Position numbers and translations under genes: made by a program. Positions 10,501 through 21,703 of a stretch of DNA of 64,000 bases are shown piece by piece. The first letter of the stretch is position 1; the number at the start of each line of letters is the position of its first letter. Where the stretch lies: positions 62,001 through 126,000 of the forward strand of contig CAJNOJ010000251.1 of NCBI GenBank assembly GCA_905250025.1. Reading direction: 5' to 3'. This DNA comes from Adineta ricciae. Taxonomy: Eukaryota; Rotifera; Eurotatoria; Adinetida; Adinetidae. The notes below the pieces were generated by a model, which worked only from the letters and a program-made list of their open reading frames with translations, was not told the DNA's origin and made no database searches.

Positions 10501-10683
10501 CGCTGGACTACAATCGAAGGCGATCATTATCTCATTGTTCAAGCTCATGATCAACAGAAAAATTTAACAACAAAACATGACATCGCGTTTCACGTCAAAC
10601 CTGCTGGTCGCAGTAACACTAATGACTTCAAAGCAACGAAATTTCTTTTCATCCTTCTCATGATTATTCATCTATTGCGTTGA
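7561..10683 (+). CDS. NIDO-TIG-AMOP-VWD surface protein (Mesh/SUSD2/mucin-4-like)
   Basis: A single 1040-aa open frame. A signal peptide (MLFRFIYLIVFVFATVYT) leads into a NIDO domain (about 60-250), an IPT/TIG-like segment (about 265-350) and a Cys-rich AMOP region (about 465-620, with SCRKWADQQTDPADW). A VWD domain follows (about 635-815, with WGDPHFGTLDGFSYTFNG and GLMGTYDGNPDNDL). A C-terminal Ig/cadherin-like segment ends in a hydrophobic tail, either a GPI signal or a TM helix without a cytoplasmic part. The order matches Mesh of insects and SUSD2/MUC4 of vertebrates, which sit on epithelial surfaces and junctions. No sushi domain was seen. Many N-glycosylation sequons are present. Having no intron over 3.1 kb is notable beside intron-rich neighbours. 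Confidence 0.92.
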   Translation: MLFRFIYLIVFVFATVYTVPLDEFFPFGIENGDSVMLGSNNSINSIDLPYDIPYFDDFYTEISILANGLFALNSLLTPYQYNDPQPFPLRDNDSIIAGYWYQGYHNQIYNNRTEIYYQIHSNTTNSSSSQKAFAKANEYIQKYLSTQRTFQPKMVITSTWLWIGSAEPNSSNTFQIVLTTDEERSFVFFLYHQLQWANPANSSFYRVQAGVNHERRNVSISLPYTDTDDIVKLVNESNVNVPGLFVYRVDTLDVNASRCAENASTISFRPRFGSQLGSTPLIIYGPCFTDQTQIKCRFEGSHIVTGFVLDQNRALCRTPFVSKHHSGPVEISIDNGQTFLPAGTFLYLPVQFGSNEVTVEVENGQKLPNTGDYVTVKWQFSNRVKNIFPNGAVIDIELLKVRLNSLSQLDIASKSVVLASNLSMMNEHRVRIPEDILTGFIRVVVRLNSNVYAGIHSDLLVMNSSSNSAAESCRKWADQQTDPADWNDGPLLPCPMTTDQVKRAGFCCYEPEAHCYKNSPNSNNCWLHKGRSDRHESSAVECYTSKYANAHGASAQCCYDDKGMIITRGTGAGTDDRYRPTSTPLQHFFHDFVPYLQCCIISTDFETCNMYMTYRPPRRGSNTMGDSGRMWGDPHFGTLDGFSYTFNGYGEYTYLAISNKSSPAADFNANGQSYVFLSQIRTVPIETNGPTVTKAFAARSFDAESKPISLTTDSRHSIILHRDKQVIEWEEDINKIVFPELTIVRENDYQYQFSWNIGVTIVVNIVRITLPSKQFVLNVGAFISGDFSRKTYGLMGTYDGNPDNDLRASNGTIISKNTSIKQIHEDFGKSWAIDPTTSLFIYNSDKTAQWFSDQNRIFTPSFTRPPPNHSSHQVTCGINPTLPETSWSSAQRTCSYDLSITNDTDFAKESLKAGEQFERMQIRSPDYPLFNSSLPLRMDLIANDIVELNLSPLRDNSSNITLSSIHLPSNSTLNTSTGVFRWTTIEGDHYLIVQAHDQQKNLTTKHDIAFHVKPAGRSNTNDFKATKFLFILLMIIHLLR

Positions 10684-11086
10684 AACTTTTGCTCGAATCA
10701 TTTTTTTTCTCAATAAACTTCTAACTCAAATTTGATCACATCGATAAGAAAGTACTACTCATTTCATTCGAATAATCGGATATTTTCACACATTGTAGAT
10801 TAACAATCGTTGTTAACTTTGAGCTTTATACTCACGAATGAAGATTAATTTTAAGAATACAGATTTTCTCTTAGTCAGGTTCATACCAAAGTTCTACTAT
10901 TATCATGCTTTCTGTTTGTCATAGATACGATTCTTTTTCTTCTCTTTCAAAAAATATCTTGTGAAACAGAATATTTTGTTTGTCGTACACATCATTGAGC
11001 TGAATCATAATATTTGCTTTAAAAGAATAAGAGACGCTTGTGATATCAACATTCTGCTTCATTCTATTTTCTAATAAGTCGCCAGT
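10684..11086. other. Intergenic spacer
   Basis: No open frame with recognisable content. A polyadenylation-type AATAAA occurs about 30 bp after the stop of the preceding gene (ctcaataaactt near 10710). The remainder is presumably the promoter of the next plus-strand gene. Confidence 0.55.
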
Positions 11087-11824
11087 ATGCATTTAATACA
11101 CCTGACTTTGTTTTCCCTGTTTTTCATTTATATCGATGGAAAACGACGTTGTCTGACCAATTGTACAGTTACTGGACTCATTGGTCAACCACTTCATATA
11201 CCTGATAGATGTGATCAATATACGAAAGCAAGTGATTGTCAAGTAGATATACAATTTCACTATTATGATCGGCGATATACCGTGATTTTTTCTACGGCAT
11301 TTGTTGAATATTATTATCGATCACTTTATATTACAATAACCAATATTTTATCATATACAGCGATGTTTGCATGTGGAAATTCTGATAACTGTGCGACTGA
11401 CTTTGCTCGAAAGAAAGTTGTCGATCTCTCTAATCGAACGATTAATGCTAGAAATGTCATTAATCAGTTGAGACCGCTTCTCTCCGAACACCGACAATCA
11501 CCACTTCGATGTTATGATAATGAAGAATGTACAGGTATTTGCAAGATTCGTGTTAAAACTGATAAAAATCAATTAGATCAGAGGAAATGTGCTGCAATAA
11601 ATCAACCTCAGGTTCATGTTTTTGATGGTGGTGATTTGCCGATTTTGGATATCGAATGTAATCGAACAAAATGCAATTCCTTTGAGACGGCTGATCAAGT
11701 CAAACAAATACTTTATCAAAATAATTTAACTGATATTAATGGTCGAATCAATCGTGGACAGAAGAATTCAGTATCAATCCTTTTGTTACTCTTTTTTATA
11801 AATTTCTTTATTCAATTGATCTAG
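11087..11824 (+). CDS. Cys-rich secreted, probably GPI-anchored protein of unknown family
   Basis: A 245-aa open frame with a signal peptide (MHLIHLTLFSLFFIYIDG), about a dozen cysteines in the ectodomain, several N-glycosylation sites, and a C-terminal hydrophobic stretch (SVSILLLLFFINFFIQLI) ending the protein. This layout is typical of GPI-anchored proteins. Cys pairs such as RCLTNC and ECTGIC suggest several disulfides, but I do not recognise the fold. It follows the NIDO/VWD gene on the same strand, 400 bp downstream, and the MITE lies just 3'. No catalytic motif is visible. Confidence 0.75.
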   Translation: MHLIHLTLFSLFFIYIDGKRRCLTNCTVTGLIGQPLHIPDRCDQYTKASDCQVDIQFHYYDRRYTVIFSTAFVEYYYRSLYITITNILSYTAMFACGNSDNCATDFARKKVVDLSNRTINARNVINQLRPLLSEHRQSPLRCYDNEECTGICKIRVKTDKNQLDQRKCAAINQPQVHVFDGGDLPILDIECNRTKCNSFETADQVKQILYQNNLTDINGRINRGQKNSVSILLLLFFINFFIQLI

Positions 11825-11933
11825 TGCAAATGTATTTTTGTATTAGAAGTCATCTTGGTTGCGAACTGTACCTCTTTCGATAACTTCGAGCAGTGTCAAA
11901 GTTTCAAATAAAAAGTTTCGGCGTGCATTTGTT

Positions 11934-12262
11934 TTAACCCCTTGGTGACGGGGTTATTTTTAAGAGAGCACAGAAGACTCTAGACACTCTGGTGGGTGCA
12001 AGAGATAATGTGTGCGAAGATAAATAAAGTAAATGGACGATACACGATATCAGTAGAACATGACACAACGAAAAAATAGAAGTGATGAATATAACTACAA
12101 AAAGAAAAAAGGTGAAAGAGGTCTTCATACGAATGATAAAACACATTAGCGATATATATAGTAACACAGATCATTAAAATATCATACGAAGTATACGCAA
12201 ATAAATTATGAGTTGATTTCAACCTGAACGTATATATACGTCACCCGTCCCCAAGGAGTTAA
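11934..12262. mobile_element. Short non-autonomous piggyBac-type MITE (TTAA target duplication)
   Basis: A 329-bp element is bounded by TTAA on both sides (11934-11937 and 12259-12262). Inside each TTAA are imperfect terminal inverted repeats: left CCCCTTGGTGACGGG, right (reverse complement) CTCCTTGGGGACGGG, 13 of 15 bases matching. TTAA target sites and termini starting with C are the signature of piggyBac-superfamily elements. The interior has only short open frames and no transposase, so it would have to be mobilised in trans. It sits in the convergent gap between the secreted protein gene and the VIT/vWA gene. Confidence 0.8.
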
Positions 12263-12373
12263 ATAGCAACTATTTTTGAAAGTATATTCTAAATATAATA
12301 TTGAGAGAGAAAAAGCAGTTCGGTTTAGTTTTGTTTAAAAGAATTGAGTTTTTAGTTACGAAACTAATGAGAG

Positions 12374-15290
12374 TCAATGTGAAATCTTCAGTTTATCCTT
12401 AATTTGTTGGATCAATAATTCGATATTATCTTTGGTGAATCCTAAATTGATCATTTGATGACGTCCTTTCTCGACCATGAGAATCCATAGAGAAAATTGA
12501 TCAGCATATTTCAATTCCAATAAAGCGATAACAAGACTTGTCGTAATGATATCTTTATTATCAGTCATATCCGATTTAAATTCTATCCATGATTTGCCAT
12601 TTGTCAATTGTTTTATAGTTTCATCATTTAATATCCACATACCATTGTAGGATTGATTCTCAATCAGCCATCGAACAGGATTGGTAGATAAAGCAGCAGT
12701 TGAAGCTCTAGTTGAAGTTGAAGTGATACCTTCACTTGTACATGTAGATGTAGTTTCAGTTGTAGTTGGCTGTGTCATTGTCATTATTGTGCTACTTGGA
12801 GTATTAGAGACCACTTTTAACGCCTGTTGTAATTCAAATTGTTGATCAGTTGTAGTTGATAGAGCTGAAGGAAAGAGTAAGTGTTGATCACCTTCAGATA
12901 TTTGATTCGGTATATATCGAGTTTGAGAACGTTGATCATCTTGAATTAATTTGTGTTCCTCCATACCGACGAAAGCGGTAAATGGTGATAAAATATGATG
13001 TGTTAAGGAAAGCTCGATAATTTGTTGCTTAAAGTTCCTAATTTGAATACAATGATCCAAAAGAAAATTAACCTCAGAGAAAACATTCGAATAGACTTAC
13101 GAATCTTCCTGATATGATAGTTTGTATAGTAATTCTTTGATCAAAGATTTCGCTGCTAATCGACGTATAGTATCTGCTTGACGTATCACATTATTGGTGA
13201 AATCCATCTTTTCTCCTTCATTATCACCACCGATGATAATACCCATTTGTGTTTCTTCATCTTTTTCAAGTAAAGTATAAATAAGAACACGACTGTTCGG
13301 AAATACCGGTGGAATATGTCGTGGTGATTGCAGTGGAGAAACTGATAATCCATACCATTGAAGTCGAAAATTAGTGAATGCAGGTGTCAAAGCTTGACGA
13401 AGTTGAATGGCAACATATTCATCTACTGGAGAATTTGGAGGAACAAAAATAGAAGCACCATTTGTGGCTTGAGCAAGACCTTTGACCAATGCACGAGACG
13501 GTGAATAACCAAGACCAAAAGAAAAGATACGTGTTGTCGAAGACATCGATGCACATAGTTGAATCACCTGTATAAATCAAATAGATATAGATTTCTGTAC
13601 AACAGATATTTTACTTCATCTGTATTGGCAACTTCTCCATCAGTTAGAAGAAATACATTTCGAAATCGACCATCAATAGGTGGATGACTTGCCAAGTATT
13701 TTAATGGTTGTAACAACTCTGTTCCGCCAAGATTAGCCATCATCAACTGTGAAAGATCCACTGCTTTTTGTACGGTGTCTTTATGATAAGCAACAGTTAT
13801 TTTTTCGGTTTTGAAGAGTACATCGAAAGTTGATCCAAAACGAATGATATTAAATTGCGAATTGACTGGAAGACCACGCACGAAGAGAATCATTGCTTGT
13901 CGTGCAAGACCTATTTTCTGTTCGTCTTCCATTGATCCTGAACAATCAACTAGAAAATAAAGAATAAATTATGATAAAAGTCATTCATCGCGATGCAATT
14001 CACACCGATGAAAATGAATTCGTTCATTGTGATTTTATCTTTCTTTTCATGAGATTTGGTAGAAGAATATGTCGTGTTAGGAGTTATTGCCATTAGAACA
14101 GCACGTCGTCGTGAATTGTCCCATTGTTCAACAGCAAAGAGAACTTCGGATCGACTTGTTGGCAAATCAATATCCAAAATGATGTCTCGATCGAGTGCGA
14201 TTCCTTCCGAAGTCACTTCGATCATTTGTTTCGATGCACTAACATTCACAGGATGTGAACGATTAGCAATATGATTGATTCGATCGTCTCCGTCACCACG
14301 ATCGATTTGTGCTCGAAATAACATGGAATATGGAGTATTTTGGACATATTTTGTCCCTGGTAGATTATTGGGAGACTCCATTCCACCTATCTTCGGATTA
14401 TATCGTGGAGAAATAGTTGTAGGAATAACAAAACGAATAGATTTCCCATCGAATAGATCCAATTCTGTGACATAACGAATTCGAACGATACATTCTTTTC
14501 CAGCAGGGATATTTCCAACACTCATCTATTGACGAAATTCCGTGGAAATATCTTGTCTAAAAATAGGAGAACTGACTCACTTGAAATGTATCCAAAGTTG
14601 AGGAACTTTGCTGGAATAAAACAGCCGTTTTCCCCTGTTTAACTGCTTGACGGTATTGTTCTTTAGCCACTTGTTTCTCTTTGAGCAACGCTCTGATGAT
14701 TCGATTGTCAATCTCAGCTGTAAACTCATAAATTGCCGCACTTTCCTAAACAATCGATGAAATATTCTTAATCTCCCCTAAAATTTTCATACTTCAATTG
14801 GAAAGACATAAATCGCTTCGATGGGATTTTCTTCTCGATTGACATAAACATGAGTTAAAGTGACATCTGCTGCATACCAATGGATCCGAGCTTCGACTGA
14901 AACATTCTTCAAAGCAACATATTCTTCACTATTTTGCTTTCGAAGTGCAACAACTGAAGCAGTGGGATTATCTTCACGTGTAGAACGAAAAATTCTCATA
15001 GCCGAACGAAGAATAGAATGATCAGATTGAGAAGAGAAAAAGTTGTCTGTAACATCTCGAATAATTTTCCCATCGACACAAGATTCTCCTTTTAGACGAT
15101 CATATTTCAGACGATCAACACCACAATAACATAGATGTACTCCGTTTGGAAGTTCTTGACATATATCCGTTATTGGCAATTCGCCACTCGATTCATAATT
15201 ATATATCAATCTTAGATGCAACACCGTCACATAAAGGAATAAGAAGATAATTATTAGAATTACCCATCGTAATTTAGATGATTCCCTCAT
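12374..15290 (-). CDS. Membrane-anchored VIT/von Willebrand A domain protein (VWA5A/ITIH-like)
   Basis: Six exons (14793..15290, 14581..14745, 14006..14525, 13615..13949, 13101..13567, 12374..13037) sum to 2649 bp, 882 aa, every junction in frame. Residues about 8-30 form a signal-anchor helix (WVILIIIFLFLYVTVLHL). A VIT domain spans exons 1-3 (YAADVTLTHVYVN, IYEFTAEIDNRIIRA). The vWA domain begins at the exon 3/4 join, which makes FIFIVDCSGSM with the DxSxS MIDAS motif. GGTELLQPL and LLTDGE complete the metal site. A Ser/Thr-rich linker leads to a C-terminal region (QSYNGMWILND) like that of VWA5A/PARP4. VIT/vWA proteins bind other proteins. The N-terminal anchor is unusual for VWA5A and places it at a membrane. 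Confidence 0.9.
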
Positions 15291-15528
15291 CGAGAATAAT
15301 AATAATATGATTTAATAATTTTTACTGTTTATATAGACATTATTGCAAAAAAATATCGTATGCATGACTGACTCGCGTCAATAGATGTGCATGACTTTAC
15401 TTCGGACGAAGAAAAAACAAATCGGAAGTTTATAATTATCAATGTGTACCTGAGAAAAGTCATGGAAGGATAGGTTTTATTTCAAAATGAAATATTTATT
15501 GTTCGAAAAAGAATCTTTGTAGATAAAG

Positions 15529-16589
15529 TTATTCAGAAATAAGTTCAAATTTTTGAATTCGTTCGTTGTAATGATCTGAAACGAAAAGATTTCCTTGAAT
15601 ATCAAATGCTAAACCAGTTGGACGATGCAATTGATTCGATTTATCACCTCTTCCATTTCCACAAACAATCACTTCACCTTCCTGATCTCCTTCAGACCAT
15701 CGCATAACTCGATGATTTAAATGATCCGAAATATAAATTCGTCCCCATTGATCAAAAATCAAACCCGAAGGATCGTATAATTGATTAAAATCATCTCCAT
15801 GTCCATGTCCACCAGCAATAATCACACCTTCTTTCGCACCTTTCTTCCATTTCATCACTCGATTATTCGAATTATCTGAAATATACACCGATTGTTCATT
15901 ATCAACAACAAGATAAGTCGGAGATGAAAGTTGATTCAATTGATCTCCTTCTCCATTTCCACCAGCTACTAATTTACTTTCTTTATCTCCAACTTTCCAT
16001 CTTCGAACTTCATTCTTTTCCGTATCTGAAATGTAAATATAACCTTGTTTGTCCATTGCTAAACCATAACAATCGATATTTTCGATTAGAATCTCTTGTT
16101 GATTGTATTTTGACCATTGAACGACTCGTTTGTTTCCTTGATCAGCAATAATAAATGTAAAATTTCGTTCATCAACAATCACATCCGTTGGTCCATTCAA
16201 CTGATCCAATCGTTTTCCTTTTCCATTACCACCAGCAATGATTTCTCCTTGTTTGGCGTTCCATTTCCATTGAACAAGACGATGATTCGCATGATCAACA
16301 ACATACATATTACTGAATTCATCGAGGTAAATCGCTTGAGGTTCATTCAGCTGAAATAATCGATCGCCTGCGCCATTTGCTCCAGCAATTGTATTTGCAT
16401 GTTGTTTCCATTTGTTATATTTAGGTTCTAAACAATCAAAACAAAAAATCAAAATGTGCATGACATCGCCCATATTGAAAACAATTGTAAAATGACGAGA
16501 GATTTCTTGTTGAGTTCATTTCGCAGATCGATATGAATAAAAAGGTTCGACTTACTGTTGGATTTAGTTGATGTCGATGATTTCTGCAT
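15529..16589 (-). CDS. Six-bladed NHL-repeat protein
   Basis: Exon 15529..16427 plus a short upstream exon (16556..16589) starting at the ATG at 16589 (MQKSSTSTK...) gives 310 aa in frame. The splice removes the in-frame stretch MGDVMHILIFCFDCL that a naive reading would include. Six NHL repeats are visible, each ending in a motif such as NHRVMRW or NERIQKF, with GGNGKGKRLDQL-type linkers. This is enough for a closed six-bladed propeller. The open frame extends to an acceptor at 16615, so an additional 5' exon with a membrane anchor is possible. NHL propellers bind protein or RNA partners; nothing here shows which. Its closest relatives in the window are at 23290-24191 and 26816-27717. Confidence 0.85.
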
Positions 16590-19092
16590 GGTTTGTTCGG
16601 CAAGTGAATGAATTTCTAAAAAATATCTTGATTAGAGAAAAGCTTTCGAACTCTATTGTTTAGTCTTTCTTCTTCTAACGATGAAAATGTGAGACCAATG
16701 TGTTTCTTTTCTCATTTTCGATTGTTTTTCTCCTTCGATAGAGAGAGAAACAACAATCGTGACATACAATTTACTCTATCGAACTGAGTTTCTGTACCTT
16801 TCGCTGAAAAGGAACTTTTTCATTTCATCCGTGCCATGAAAACTAATTAGTTCGGATATATTCTTACACGAGATTATTTTTCTTCTTCAAAGAAAACAAA
16901 AATGTTGTGAAACAAAATGCAAAGTTCTCTTCGACAGTTCTCCGAAGACAACACACATGTCGTAAATATTAAGATCGGAATTATAAATAATGAATAATAA
17001 TCAATGACATAAATCCACGGTTCACATTGTGTTCTCATTTGAATTCTATGTTTTTCGTCGACATAATATTTCGTCGACGAAAATAATTCGTCAGCCAAAT
17101 ATATCAGTAGTATGATTTACTCAATGTCAACTATTAGTGAGAACAAAATTAGAAGTTATTGGTAACCTGTCGTGGAGTCCACGGAGATCCACTGTATCTG
17201 TCTGCCGATATGGGTGCAATCACTCTCTACTAACGATTGTTGACAATCATATATTGAACCAGATTCGAAAAAAACAACTCGATCTCTACCTGTCATCTAA
17301 AAGATGTTATAAATGAACATCCAATGATCTGCGGTGAAAACAGTGACAAATGGTGGGTAAGCGTTGTACGATATTTACGTTTTTTAAATGAAAGTCCTTA
17401 TAAAAATCAACTTGATAGTTTTAACGGCTCGAATTTGATGTAGTTTTCGTGTTCACGCATTCAATAGACAAACTCTTCTGTCGACCAAAAACATAATTAC
17501 CTTCTCATTTTTAACAAAACTAATATCGATGAAGAAATCAACAAATGTTTATGTTGATTTAATCGCTCTCAGAAATATTCAGAAAAGGATTTATTTCGCT
17601 GAGCATTTAAGTGACTACGAGTGTCTAAAATGATATTCATTAAAGCCGATATGATATGGATAATTAATGGTTCGAGAAAATGAAGAAGAGTGACGAAATA
17701 ATTGTAAATATCAATAACTGATGAATATCGAATGAAACATCAAATTTACTAATCCTTATTATTATCTGGTCTTCTACAGTAAAGTATTAAATAATGATTT
17801 TGAACATAAAGTAAATTCTCTTTTCGATGAAAAAGTGAAAACGGTAAATATACTTTTATTCTTTCAGTGGTGTCAATGTTTGATACAAACAGAATATATT
17901 ATTGTCAACATAAAAATCTGTGATTAGGTTATTGAATAAGAGAATATTTTGTTTATTAAATACAGTTTTCAATTAATTATTAAACCGCACAAAGTCCGAG
18001 TGATTGTTTTGTTGGAAAATCTATTGCTTCATGTCTTGTTTGTGTTAACAAAGAGGATAAATCTTTTGTCACAATTTCTTAGTTTTAAAACAAAATTCAT
18101 TAATTGTCACAGAGAACATTTTTCATAAAAAAGGAAAAAACAATTTTCGAAAATATTTATTTGCCATTGATTATTGTACTTAATTGTAAGATTTTCCCAT
18201 TCGATCATGTGATACATCCAACCGATGCTTCACCTTGAGAGTTGTTCTCCTTATACATTGGATAAATATGAACAAGGATGTTTGTAGTGAATATAGAATA
18301 TTTGTGTATTCACATAGAATGTTGTCATTGATCGACAATTCATTTTTTGGAAAACAAAGATCGTTAGTCGAGTTTCTTTGATGAAATGCTTCTTGTTTGT
18401 ACATCATATATACTCTGATATTATTCAACGGTGATTTTCATCCAATGAATAATAAAGTTTATTTCTTGATTTTTGAGTATTACTGATGACGTTGTTTACT
18501 TGCACAATACATTATGTAATGAGATTCTCACACATTCTTATCCAAATACGCATTTTTTTGGTACAAATGTTTGTTGAACTCAATTTGATAAGTGATCAGC
18601 CGATACCAAAAGAAAGTAAATTATAAAATGAAGAAATAAATATTCACAAGACTATTTTATTATTGTATATTTGACCGACAATAGAAATCTTTTGTATCAG
18701 TTCGAGTAAAAAGATTGTGCGATGAAAGTGTTTTAATTTTTTCATGAACATTCATTAATCTAGTGAAATGGAAGAAAGATTCTTTTCTTTACATCATTTA
18801 TGTACTACGCATGTCGACATTTTGATTCTGAAAATGTTTTAAAGCACTCTCGGACAAACATAATAAACGCGCCAGAAATGAAATATCTCATATGCTGCTA
18901 AAGATATTGAAACGCAGATGAAATTGCACTTTCTCTCATAATGAAACATTAAACGATCAGAAATGTGTTCGAGAATTACATGAATAAAAGATAAAATTCT
19001 GTTTTTTATTAATTTATAAAGAAAGATAAAAATATAAATATAGATGTTTCATTATCGTGTCAGTTCAGTTTGAAAACTTCTCAAACAACAAA
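16590..19092. other. Large gene-poor stretch
   Basis: About 2.5 kb of AT-rich DNA. A minus-strand open frame at 16874-17098 has one hydrophobic stretch but no ATG, and the others are short and low in complexity. I see no RNA gene, repeat array or transposon end. It may contain 5' exons of the NHL gene and the promoter of the GPCR gene. Confidence 0.5.
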
Positions 19093-20169
19093 ATGAACTT
19101 TACGAATAAAATCGTTCGCACTAATAATAATGAAGTAAATTCTCTAATTTTCTCAATACCTGCTAATATTCACATTTACCTGGGAATATTTTTATTACTT
19201 ATGGGCAATATCGGTTGTTTTGGTAATCTTCTCATTTATCAAACACGTACATTTCGTCATCAAGCTTTTTCAATTTATATTATTTGTGAAACTTTATCAG
19301 ATTTTCTTGTATTAAATTTTATACTTTTAACGCGTATTCTTGAAAATGGTTTTCATATTCCCTTAGAACATAGTTATACATTTCTATGTAAATTTCGAGA
19401 ATTTGGAGAATATTATTTTTGTTTATGTTCTTTTACATTTTTTACATTGGCATCGATCGATAGAATTCTCTCGGCACAACGTTCGAATAGTAAATAAAGA
19501 AACTCCTTTATGTTTCATATGAACAAATCAAACTATTTGTTTGTGTTTATTTTAGCCTTTCGTAAATGGAGTAATCGGGTTTCACTTGCCTATAAAATGA
19601 TTCTTATCTCAATTTTATTTTGGTTTTTCATATTATTTCATCGATTTATTGTATTTGAAATAATAGACAATGATTGTGATCCGACATCAAATCTTTATGA
19701 TATTATTGATCATTATCTCGAAGCAATTCTCTTAGAAATAATTCCACTTATTATCGTCTTTATATTAGTTTTTCTTTTACGACGATCTCTTAAAACAATT
19801 GTTGAACATCAAATCAATATTATTTCAAATAAAAGACAACAAACTCAACTTCAAAATATTGATTCTCAATTAACATTGATGTTATTATTACAATCAATTA
19901 TCGCAATTATTTCATTTCTACCATATGGATGTCGTTTACTCTATAAACAAATACTTCATTCATATGATGTAACATCATTATATAGAATAATTGATCATAT
20001 TATTGGAGCATTAACTCGTGTCTTATCTTTTACTTTTTTTGCTTCGAGTTTTTATATTTCACTTATTTCAAATAATGGATTTCGTCGTAAAATTAAACGT
20101 CTATTTAGAAACAATGAAATTCGTCCATTTGTTTGTGAACCAGTGAATATTTTACACAACGAGCATTGA
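19093..20169 (+). CDS. Rhodopsin-class seven-transmembrane receptor
   Basis: Exons 19093..19489 and 19556..20169 (66-bp intron) give 336 aa. Seven hydrophobic segments are visible, the first being IFLLLMGNIGCFGNLLIY with the conserved GN pair of helix 1. Helix 2 carries SDFLVLNFILL (the conserved D). The helix 3 end reads SIDRILSA in place of DRY. Cys residues at the start of helix 3 and in loop 2 could form the usual disulfide. Helix 6/7 shows FLPYG. The ATG at 19093 is the first in frame and gives a glycosylated N-tail (NFTNK). The receptor falls in the divergent peptide-receptor-like group common in rotifers; the ligand is unknown. Intron placement after helix 3 is supported by phase. Confidence 0.82.
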
Positions 20170-21065
20170 ACTAAAAACACGATCTGAATATGATTTTTGG
20201 TCCTCTAATTCGATTTTATTGTGACACATATTCATTCCTTATCTTCACTTTTATTTAAATAAAATGAAGAAAAAGAAAAAAATACTTATCGAAGTCAATT
20301 TCGTAATTGATGATATTTGAGAATTTTAAACATTTTTAATAAACAGCAGAAATGACAATCATTTTCATTGAATTGGATATTTCGAATCAATATTTATAAT
20401 AAGTTATTGACAATTACACAAACAATGAGAAATCATATAGTTTCAATGTCATAATTTCCTAAATAAAGTTACATTTGATCGAATTCTTGACAAATATTGT
20501 TATTCATTGTCGTCGATTGTTTAACTATTCTATGATTTTTTTAGAAATTAAGAATAGAAAGTACAATAAGAAACGTCTTTCTATTGTTGAATATATTTTC
20601 AAGAGAATAAACATTAGTACGAAACTTAATCAACAAGAATTAGAAATGAATGAAAATGTTGAAACAGAAAATCAATATTGAATACTATCGGATTTATTTT
20701 TTACTCAGGATTATTCAGAATGCCATGGTTCATTTATTCCCTGTAATTATACTCTGAAAGGGATAAACATCAATATTATACTTACTGATTCTTTGATATT
20801 GAACTCATGATTTTCCTTTTTCTTCTAACTTTTGATCTCAAACATTTTCCGAGTTTCAAGAAAACTTTTTCAAAATGGATATTGTGTTTGTCAACATTCA
20901 AGAATTCACGGAGAAGGAAATGAAAGTACATTGGTTTTCTTCAGAAAACATTGTCTACTATCTTATTTGTCTTTCATTGACGTCAAAGAATAAACTCAGT
21001 AAATACAACTTATCACTTTCTTTTTCATTCCATCTCTACTTTTACTTCATAGAAAGTAATTCGAC
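20170..21065. other. Intergenic spacer
   Basis: AT-rich, with no convincing gene. Short open frames at 20475-20681 and 20875-21069 are lysine/asparagine-rich and lack domain features. Confidence 0.5.
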
Positions 21066-21460
21066 ATGAAAATGTATGTAGCTTTTCTGATTTCTCTTCT
21101 TATCTCTACAATCAATGGTATTATCATCAGTCAAATTCGTCGATCTTCTCTCTTTATCACCAATTCTTCTTGTGCTTTGGTTTTAAATGTCACTTTACCA
21201 GTTGGTTCATCGATTCAAACTTGTATTTGGAAATGTGATCATGAAGATCAATGTCAAACAGGTGTTTATTATCATGACAATCGAACTTGTTTGCTGTTTA
21301 GCGAAGATTGTCAATCAGGTAAAATAACATCATCCGGAAATGTTCAAACGAGTGTTATTTGTCATCGAAGAAATCAAGGTTAGTTTTAGATTATTCTGAT
21401 GATATTTTCATCATTGGTATACTTTCTCTTTAGGATCGAATAATCAATGTTCTTCTCAAC
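21066..21460 (+). CDS. PAN/apple-like secreted N-terminal exons; 3' part unresolved
   Basis: Exon 21066..21378 and a 27-bp exon 21434..21460 encode a signal peptide (MKMYVAFLISLLISTINGI) and a Cys-patterned segment: SCALVLN, TCIWKCDHEDQCQTGVYY, TCLLFSEDCQSG, SVICHRR. This resembles a PAN/apple domain, a carbohydrate- or protein-binding module. The second exon ends in phase 1 (CSSQ|C). No in-frame continuation follows before the next gene. The NHL exon at 23290-24191 has the matching acceptor phase, and bdelloid-type PAN+NHL proteins are plausible, but the intervening gene and the N at 23183 make that join speculative. Confidence 0.55.
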
Positions 21461-21703
21461 GTAAGTGAACTTGAAGCGATATGTTATCGTTTAGATTTTG
21501 TTGAAAAGTGACTACAAATGATAGGAGTGAAGGTTGGTGCTAAATGCACAACTGTATTCGCCCTTTCCGTATAATTAGACACGTTCTTAATGAGAAAATC
21601 GGCATAGAATAGAAACAGTTTGAGAAACCCATCGAAGATTATTGTAATATGTCAAAATCGAGAATTCTCTATAATGTTTGGAACAAAACAAAGTTCTAAG
21701 AAT

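Noticed and set aside
16874-17098. Minus-strand 74-aa frame with a hydrophobic helix, possible anchor exon of the NHL gene
   Set aside because: No ATG, and no splice donor whose phase matches the next NHL exon could be shown.
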